The notes under the pieces are model-generated. The model did no database searches. It saw only the letters and a list, made by a program, of their open reading frames with translations, and was not told the origin of the DNA. Shown here in pieces: positions 58,225-64,000 of a stretch of 64,000 bases of DNA. Each line of letters opens with the position of its first letter. Within the stretch, counting starts at the first letter, position 1. This DNA is from Moniliella sp. 'wahieum' (lineage: Eukaryota; Basidiomycota; Moniliellomycetes; Moniliellales; Moniliellaceae), in assembly GCA_003971905.1 (NCBI GenBank), contig RSEE01000018.1, positions 124,001-188,000 on the forward strand. The letters run 5' to 3'. Both the position numbers and the translations under genes were made by a program.

Positions 58225-58585
58225 AGCTGTTCAGCTTACGCCTGGTCATGGCGCGGGCCACTGTTGCGTCTGTCCTGGCCCCGCACCCCCTCCAGTCAGA
58301 GGCTGCAGGCCCAGAACTAGCATAGATGGTCCCATTATTCAATGTGGATTCATATAACCTGTTCTACTTGATCCCGTAGCGTTTGTCTAGAATGCGTCGA
58401 GGCGTGGAAGAAGGTTAGACGTTAGACAGTCCCCATCAGTGTGGTGCAAAGCGCGCGAGTTTACCCCACACGCAGTGGTCTTCTTCGGTTGGAAGTTCCG
58501 CCCGTAATTAATAATTCCGCAGGCTCACGTTTGCGGTGCACGGGTCCCTTGCCTCGCGCCGACAGTAGGCAGCAGTTGGTGCACC
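58225..58585. other. Region between CipC-like gene and SAM50
   Basis: Holds the 3' flank of the CipC-like gene and the SAM50 promoter, both genes pointing right. No TATA box or further gene recognised. Confidence 0.5.
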
Positions 58586-60533
58586 ATGACCACCACCACC
58601 ACCACGCCGACGCCAGGACAGACCGGGGAAGATGGCATCCATCGTTCCCAGTCGCTCCACGCGGAGCAATCAGAGGCGGGGGGAGCAATAGCCACTCCTC
58701 TGCTGAAACCCAGACGGGTGTAGCTGACATGCCTGGCACGGCGGTCGCTAGCCTGGTCGCCGAGCCAGTGAGCGAAGGGGAAGGGCACTCGATGGCGATG
58801 GGGGGTGGTGCATCCGACGCGCAACCCTCGCGTGGGCCGATACAGAGCCTAGTTCCCGCGCGTCCCCCTTCCCCCCTGCCCCTGAGGTGGCCCAGCCGAG
58901 GAAGAGCCTTCCAATCCCCCTGCGTTCGAGCCCCCCCCGCCCGAACACAACCTGATGCGCGCGCGCGGACATCCAAACCAATCCGGTATGTGCACCCCCC
59001 CCTCGTCTCCACTTCTGCTTGGCTATTAGCGCTCACTCCCTGCCCATTGTTGATGCTCAGTTTATGCCCCCGGGAACGACGCCTCTGCTTTGGCTTCGAG
59101 GCATCCGCCTTGACGGTGCGGACAATGTACGAACCAATTTCCTCATCTCGGTCTTACGGCCCTATTTGGACCGCAGAGTGACCAACCTGCCCTGGGCCCC
59201 TTGGCTCTATGGCGACCGCCTCACGCATGTGCGCCCTGGCCAACCCGCCGCTAGGCAGTCTCACTGAGCTGACCGAATCCATCTCCATGGACCTCAGTGC
59301 CTTCGACATTTTCCGTGCTATTGACGCTCGTCTCGAGCCCTCCAACCAGCCAGGGGCTGGGCAAGAGGATGTGGAGATTGTGTTGGACTGCACTCCCAAG
59401 GGCCGCTATTTTCTCAAAACCTCGACCGACCTGGGCAACAATGGGGACAAGTCTGTCTCGGTGCAGGGGCATGCGCGCAACCTGTTTGGTGGGCCGAAAT
59501 GCTGGAAGCCTCGGCCACCTGGGGCACCAAAACTCGACGAGCGCTCAACCTGTTGTTCTCACCCTTTACTTGGCTCCCCAATCTTCCGAGCCTCTCTTTC
59601 GGCCAGCACTGTCGACCGAGACTGCACCGCCTGGTCCAACGTGTGGGAAGCGGTGCGGGGGTTCGGAGTGCGCTCCTGTTTACCCTGCGCCTGGCACGTC
59701 GCAGGAACTGGCGGTGGAAATCTCGCATCGGCACGTGGGCTACCCGACCGCGTCGACGAGTGCGGCAATGCGCGCCTTGATGGGCGATACCATCAAGGTC
59801 CCTGACGCACACCTGGGTGCGGGATACCGCTGATGCCCCGCTGCTCGCTTCCGAAGGTTGGAGCAGCCGTCTAGTCCAGGAACTAGCGGGAGCAGGTGGC
59901 AGCACGTCCCACTACAAGCTGGAAGCTGAGGCCAAAGTGTCACGTGCTCTTGATGCCCTTTTCCCAGGCAAGGCGTCAGGGTGGGGGTTTCGCTCGCAGG
60001 CTCAGTAGGTATGCTGCGCAGCTTGACAGGCCAAGCCAGTTGCTTTAGTGACCGCTTCCACCTCGGCGGGCCGACGACGATGCGAATGGTGCGTCAAAAC
60101 GCAATGGGCCCCAAGGGGGTCAACAGTTTCATCCCGGATACCCCCGAGCGTGGCGATTCTCTCGGCGGGGATGCCTACTGGTCCTTAGGAGCCAGTTTGT
60201 TCGCCCCCTTCATCAAGCGCGAATGGGGCGACTTCAAGTGGCATGCATTTGTCAACGCAGGCCAGCTAGCCTTGATGGATCAAAAACGGCCATTGCTCTC
60301 CCATGCTTCCCTTACTCCCGCCGCGCCAGCTGAGGCCGCCGCGCCATCTACACCCGGGGCCGTGCAAGACTTGTGGAGACAGCTCTCTCTTCCTACGGTT
60401 ACCGCTGGTGTAGGGCTGGTGTACACTCAAGCGCGCTGCGTGCCGAGCTCAATGCTGGTGCCCCCTGGCCAGTCGCCGCTCGGACGGTGTTCGCAAAGGT
60501 CTACAGCTCGGAGTGGGGGTGTCGTTTTTGTAA
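58586..60533 (+). CDS. SAM50: SAM50/Tob55, mitochondrial outer-membrane beta-barrel assembly
   Basis: Core of the SAM complex that inserts beta-barrel proteins; Omp85 family. ATG at 58586 (MTTTTTTPTPGQTGEDG) is a probable start. After a disordered N-terminus an intron (about 58986-59061, GTATGTGC to GATGCTCAG) leads to the POTRA part: WLRGIRLDGADNVRTNFLIS, VLRPYL, LTELTESISMDLSAFDIFRA, EDVEIVLDCTPKGRYFLKTS. Barrel strands: GNNGDKSVSVQGHARNLFGG, TRRALNLLFS, SRGWS-like region lost to frame breaks, then FHLGGPTTMRMVRQNAMGPK, GDSLGGDAYWSLGASLFAPF, FKWHAFVNAGQL, and the restored end RAELNAGAP to GLQLGVGVSFL with TAA at 60531. The last Phe-Leu pair fits a beta-signal. Many frame breaks. Confidence 0.88.
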
Positions 60534-60942
60534 TCACGATTCATCGATCATCTCTACTATCGATTTGGAAGACTCGCTGCTTGCCTTAGGATCCCTCGAT
60601 TGCAAAACGGAACATGGTGTATTCATGGAGAGATTGACAATCCCAGGTAGCGAGACGAAACACTCAAAAAAGAGGCGAGGGGGTAGGCTTCAAGATCGAT
60701 CCAAGGATGGCTTACCCAGTGTAGAGAGACGGGAACAGCGAGATAGCATACACACAAAGACAGGCAAGGTACAGAAAACGTATGGGTAGTACAATAGTCG
60801 GGGTGAGTATGTGACAGTAAACGAGGCGAAAGGAGGTACAAAGGTCAAAGGCCAAGTAGTATAACGAATGTGATGAAGTGATGGGGGAGGGTAGGCGTAA
60901 GGTGAGATATTATCAAGATAGGGTGCCTGAAAGGGAGAGAGT
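60534..60942. other. Interval between convergent SAM50 and the next gene
   Basis: Open minus frame 60690-60998 is Tyr/Pro/Ser-rich and lies downstream of the neighbour's stop; probably 3' untranslated sequence of both genes. Confidence 0.45.
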
Positions 60943-63358
60943 TCAGGAAACCCATGGGTTTCCACAGCAAGGGCATGCCTGTTTCGCCAGGTCGACACCG
61001 AGCTGGGTCTTGACCCACATCAATTCGGCGCCCAAGACGGCCATCTCAGCTTCGAGATGGTCGCGGCGCCGAAGCAGATGACCAGGATGCGGATCCTGCA
61101 GGACTAATCCTGTGGCGGTCTCGCTCTTTTCCTCCGTTGTGTGGCAAATACCTCTTCGCCTCCGCCCTCGAGGGAATTGGGGGTTAAAGGCAACGGACGC
61201 GGCGTACCACGTCCGCGGCTCGCAACCATCAGATCAGGCAAGGAGGAGCTCTCCCTCAAACTTGCCCCCGATGAAAAAATCCGCAACGCATGCCGATGCC
61301 CCGCCGAGCCAAGAGACTTGTCATCGTCTCGGTCTGGGTGGGGGTAGGGGGGCTACTGATTGACTCCACGTCGCGTCTGGTCGATGGTGCCAGTTTATCG
61401 GGGTGAATGAAAGGAGGGAGGAGGCCAGGGCTGCTTGCCACTGATGTGGCAACCTCTTCTGAGACTTGGAGGGATTCAGGACACGCGTGGGTGGGGTAAG
61501 ACTGTTCTCATCCACGGTCCACTGAACGCTGCTGTCGGCCTCGGTTTGGCCTACCGATGTTGATCCTTCGTCGCCAGCGGGTTCTTCACCCTCAAGTTCT
61601 TCGGGCGCGTCAAGAGGAGTGAAGGATTGCACATGATTGGGTACAGAAAAGGGCACTGAGGAAGAGCTTTCGGGATGGGATACCTCCGTAGCCCCCCTTT
61701 CCAGAGAAGGGCTTGTGTCTGACTCTGGTACGGGAGGAAGACGAGCTTCGGAAGAGCCAATGGCAGATAGAACAGCCATTTCAGAAGGACCAAACATTGC
61801 GCTCACTGGTCTCAAACTTAAGTGTGGACTTGTGCCCGGGACATCGGGGAAGCGTCCGACAGCAAAAGAGAGGAAGTAGGATGAGCTATGTGCAATGTAA
61901 GAGTTTCAGTATGGGTCCTTGTTTCTCTTTCGAGCGCAGTCATACGTACTTTGGTCATGTAGCTTCGGGTCGAGCTCATCTGGTCTGGAGGCCGTGTCGA
62001 GAGCAGGGCTGGTGGCAGAACTGTCTCTGGATCATAGAGGCAGTCAGAGAAGCAGATCCGCTTACAAAGCGGTGCGCAGACTGAGAGGAGCTTTCCTCGT
62101 GTTCATCAAGGGAGATTGGGGTGCCTGTTTCTACTGGCACCGCCTGAGCTGGGATAGCCTTCTTCTTGGTAAGAACCGATGGAGAGGGAGCTTGGCTTTC
62201 CAATGGCGCGTTAGGCCACACTTCATGCGTGTCTTTGTTAGCCAACTGAGGCTTCTCTTGACTCTTGGGAGTATTGAGGCTGGGGAGTGGGGCAGATGGC
62301 GAGCCTGTACTTTTCTTGCTCTTATCCCCGCGCGCGACTCAAAAGGGCAGAAAGTGACCGCTTTGTATTGAGTGGATTGCGCGGTTTCAGCACCATCTTA
62401 GGTGAGCGAGCATTTTTGGCATCCTTTGTCTCCGCCACCAACGGACTCGCCGACGTGGTAGCAAGATGCTGCACGCTTGGTGGTGTGGCTACCGCTCTCG
62501 AAGCGGCGACCGCGGGCATGTTCTGGGACGAGGACAATGATTTCGACCGTGACCCAGCCCAACGAGAATGGGTAGGGGAGTGGGTGTTGGCGGGATAAAG
62601 GTCGCGGGGCGAGGAGAGAAAGGGGCTTGTCGCGGAGGACTGCCGAGGTCGCTTCGTCCAGGCAAAGAATCGGAGGCACAGGAACCTGCAGCTTGGGCTT
62701 TATTGTTTACCGCCTGCAACGGCCCATCCATTTTGTCCAGCTGTGTGGCAATGGTAGGGAAAGCTCGCCGTCCATCAGCAAAAGAAGCAAACGGCTTGGA
62801 ATCCGCCACGGAACCAGCGAGGGGTGTGATGGGTGTGTAGGGCGTGCAGGGGGGACTGGTCTTGTAACTAGATCCAGGGCTGAGTGGGACGTTCGCGGAG
62901 AGGCCGAGGTGTTGCTACCAAGCTTGGGAAGCCGAAACATGCCCCGTGACGATGGGCGAAGACCTCCAGAGACGGCCTCATCGAAAGGGCATCGAGCGAC
63001 GGCAGAGAATCGAGGGAGGGGCGCCAGCGCATCCCATGTGGTAAACCGCCGGACGAAGCAGACGCAACAGAGACGAGGCCGCTGGGTGATGCGCCCTCGG
63101 AGCTTGGGCGGGCTGCCGACCCGTCGGAGCCAGGAAATGAGCAGTCCTCCTCCTCTTCCCACGGCGCGAGGGAGTTGCGGGTGAGGCGGGGCCCGATGAG
63201 GTCATCGGCGTCGGCAGGGAGGTAGTCGAGGCGGGTAGCACGGGCATGACGATGAAAGGAAGCGTCGTCGGCGCGAGCTCCTCTTGGGCCAGGTCGTCGG
63301 TGTCGAGGCTGCCGGGGGTTGCGCGGAGCACCTGGCCGCTGGGGAGGAGAGGGGGCAT
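60943..63358 (-). CDS. Long disordered protein with C-terminal coiled coil and CPCCG motif
   Basis: Function unknown. ATG at 63358 (MPPLLPSGQVLRATPGSLDT, DDLAQEELAPTTLPFIVMPV). Mostly Ser/Pro-rich with pieces in three frames: DLIGPRLTRNSLAPWEEEED, MRWRPSLDSLPSLDALSMRP, SVADSKPFASFADGRRAFPT, LVAETKDAKNARSPKMVLKP, VLTKKKAIPAQAVPVETGTP, MFGPSEMAVLSAIGSSEARL, LRESSSLPDLMVASRGRGTP. The ordered end reads HLLRRRDHLEAEMAVLGAEL, MWVKTQLGVDLAKQACPCCG and NPWVS, stop at 60943, suggesting a helix followed by a small zinc- or disulfide-binding tail. About 780 residues with at least seven frame breaks; introns not resolved. Could be a cell-polarity or cytoskeletal regulator (guess from composition only). 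Confidence 0.6.
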
Positions 63359-64000
63359 GGGCAAGAAAAGAGAGATAGACAGACAGACGGGGCGGAGGGA
63401 GGGGGCAAGGAGCGTAGGGCTGGGCGGGATGGAGGAGACGGAGCAGAGGCCAAGACGGCTGAGAAAAGGACAGGGATGCCGGCGCTATCGATGCTATCGG
63501 TGATGCTGATGCGGATGGCGTCGCACGGCTTGGGCGTGGCGCGTGGCTGTGGCCGGGCAGAGCAGGTGGCTTGTCCAGCCTGTCCCCATCGCTGATCGCT
63601 GGCCCTGGCCGTTGATCGGCAGTGGCGCCGAGCGCTGCACGGGGCGCTGCGCTCTGCTGCCGACGGCTCTGTAACTCGCCAGTGCCCGTCTGCCCAGCCC
63701 GACCCCGCGCATCGCATTGGACCTGCAGGCCTGCCTTGTGCCTGACGCGTGTCCCGCACCATGCCAGTGTTCCACGCCCTGTGCGATCACACTGCAGCCA
63801 GCCATCATGCATCTGCATCACACATCACGCCATCAAGCTTCAAGCTTCAAGGTCTCAGGGCACCCGCCCCTCAAGCTGTCATCATGCATCAGACTTTAGG
63901 AGCTTTAGGCGTCATGCATCAGCCACCCTCAGATCCCCACCAGACCGATGCGCCTCCAGAGCCTCAGGGGCCGAGTCAGCTTTGCCAGGGTTTGCCCCTC
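63359..64000. other. Right edge, promoter side and heptad tracts
   Basis: Upstream of the disordered-protein gene. Heptad tract with AGCT at 63833-63849; TGCA-containing words at 63802-63812 and 63881-63889. No gene supported. Confidence 0.5.

Noticed and set aside
1..64000. CRISPR array, prokaryotic operons or phage
   Set aside because: Regular direct repeats with unique spacers are absent; the 7-nt tracts have no spacer of CRISPR size, and all identified genes are eukaryotic with introns.

Overview
The window looks like a gene-moderate stretch of nuclear DNA from a filamentous or yeast-like fungus, most probably a basidiomycete. Recognisable proteins are eukaryotic and fungal: an Arf6-type GTPase, a PH-ArfGAP protein, a Boi/Pob1-type SH3-SAM-PH scaffold, NPR2 of the SEACIT/GATOR1 complex, a VAMP7-type SNARE, PEX11, SAM50, ribosomal protein uS10, a CipC-like protein and the mitochondrial ATPase inhibitor. 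Introns are short (mostly 50-90 nt) with GT-AG ends. Species cannot be named from the sequence alone.

A dominant feature is that nearly every conserved gene is broken by isolated losses of one base, often in a short homopolymer; adding one base restores the family sequence. I read this as uncorrected indel error in the assembly, so coding features below are given as whole loci spanning several reading frames, with start and stop chosen from the restored reading.

Layout. 0.4-1.6 kb: RRT8/EI24-type membrane protein (-). 2.7-6.6 kb: PH-ArfGAP protein (-). 8.8-12.8 kb: Boi/Pob1-like scaffold (-). 13.7-14.1 kb: small unknown protein (-). 14.9-16.2 kb: possible unknown gene (+). 16.6-17.5 kb: ATPase inhibitor (-). 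18.9-20.9 kb: MFS drug/polyamine-type transporter (-). 23.5-27.8 kb: a pair of 250-bp direct repeats enclosing a tandem-repeat-rich gene-like region (-). 28.3-33.0 kb: divergent VAMP7-like SNARE (-) and NPR2 (+). 33.6-34.3 kb: two 7-bp satellite arrays. 35.6-36.7 kb: unknown PPxY-bearing protein (-). 36.8-46 kb: long gene-poor interval with one probable unknown multi-exon gene at 42.5-43.9 kb. 46.1-47.9 kb: amino-acid/GABA permease (+). 48.9-49.9 kb: PEX11 (+). 51.3-51.8 kb: Arf6 (-). 53.8-54.2 kb: uS10/RPS20 (+). 57.8-58.2 kb: CipC-like (+). 58.6-60.5 kb: SAM50 (+). 60.9-63.4 kb: long disordered protein with a C-terminal Cys motif (-).

The most unusual signal is intergenic. Short tracts scattered through the window are built on a 7-nt period: a three-base spacer (TCA or its complement TGA; less often TTA/TAA or CCA) followed by a self-complementary tetranucleotide. 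The tetramer varies from tract to tract and within tracts, yet is nearly always a palindrome; 14 of the 16 possible palindromic tetramers occur. I know of no described element of this form.
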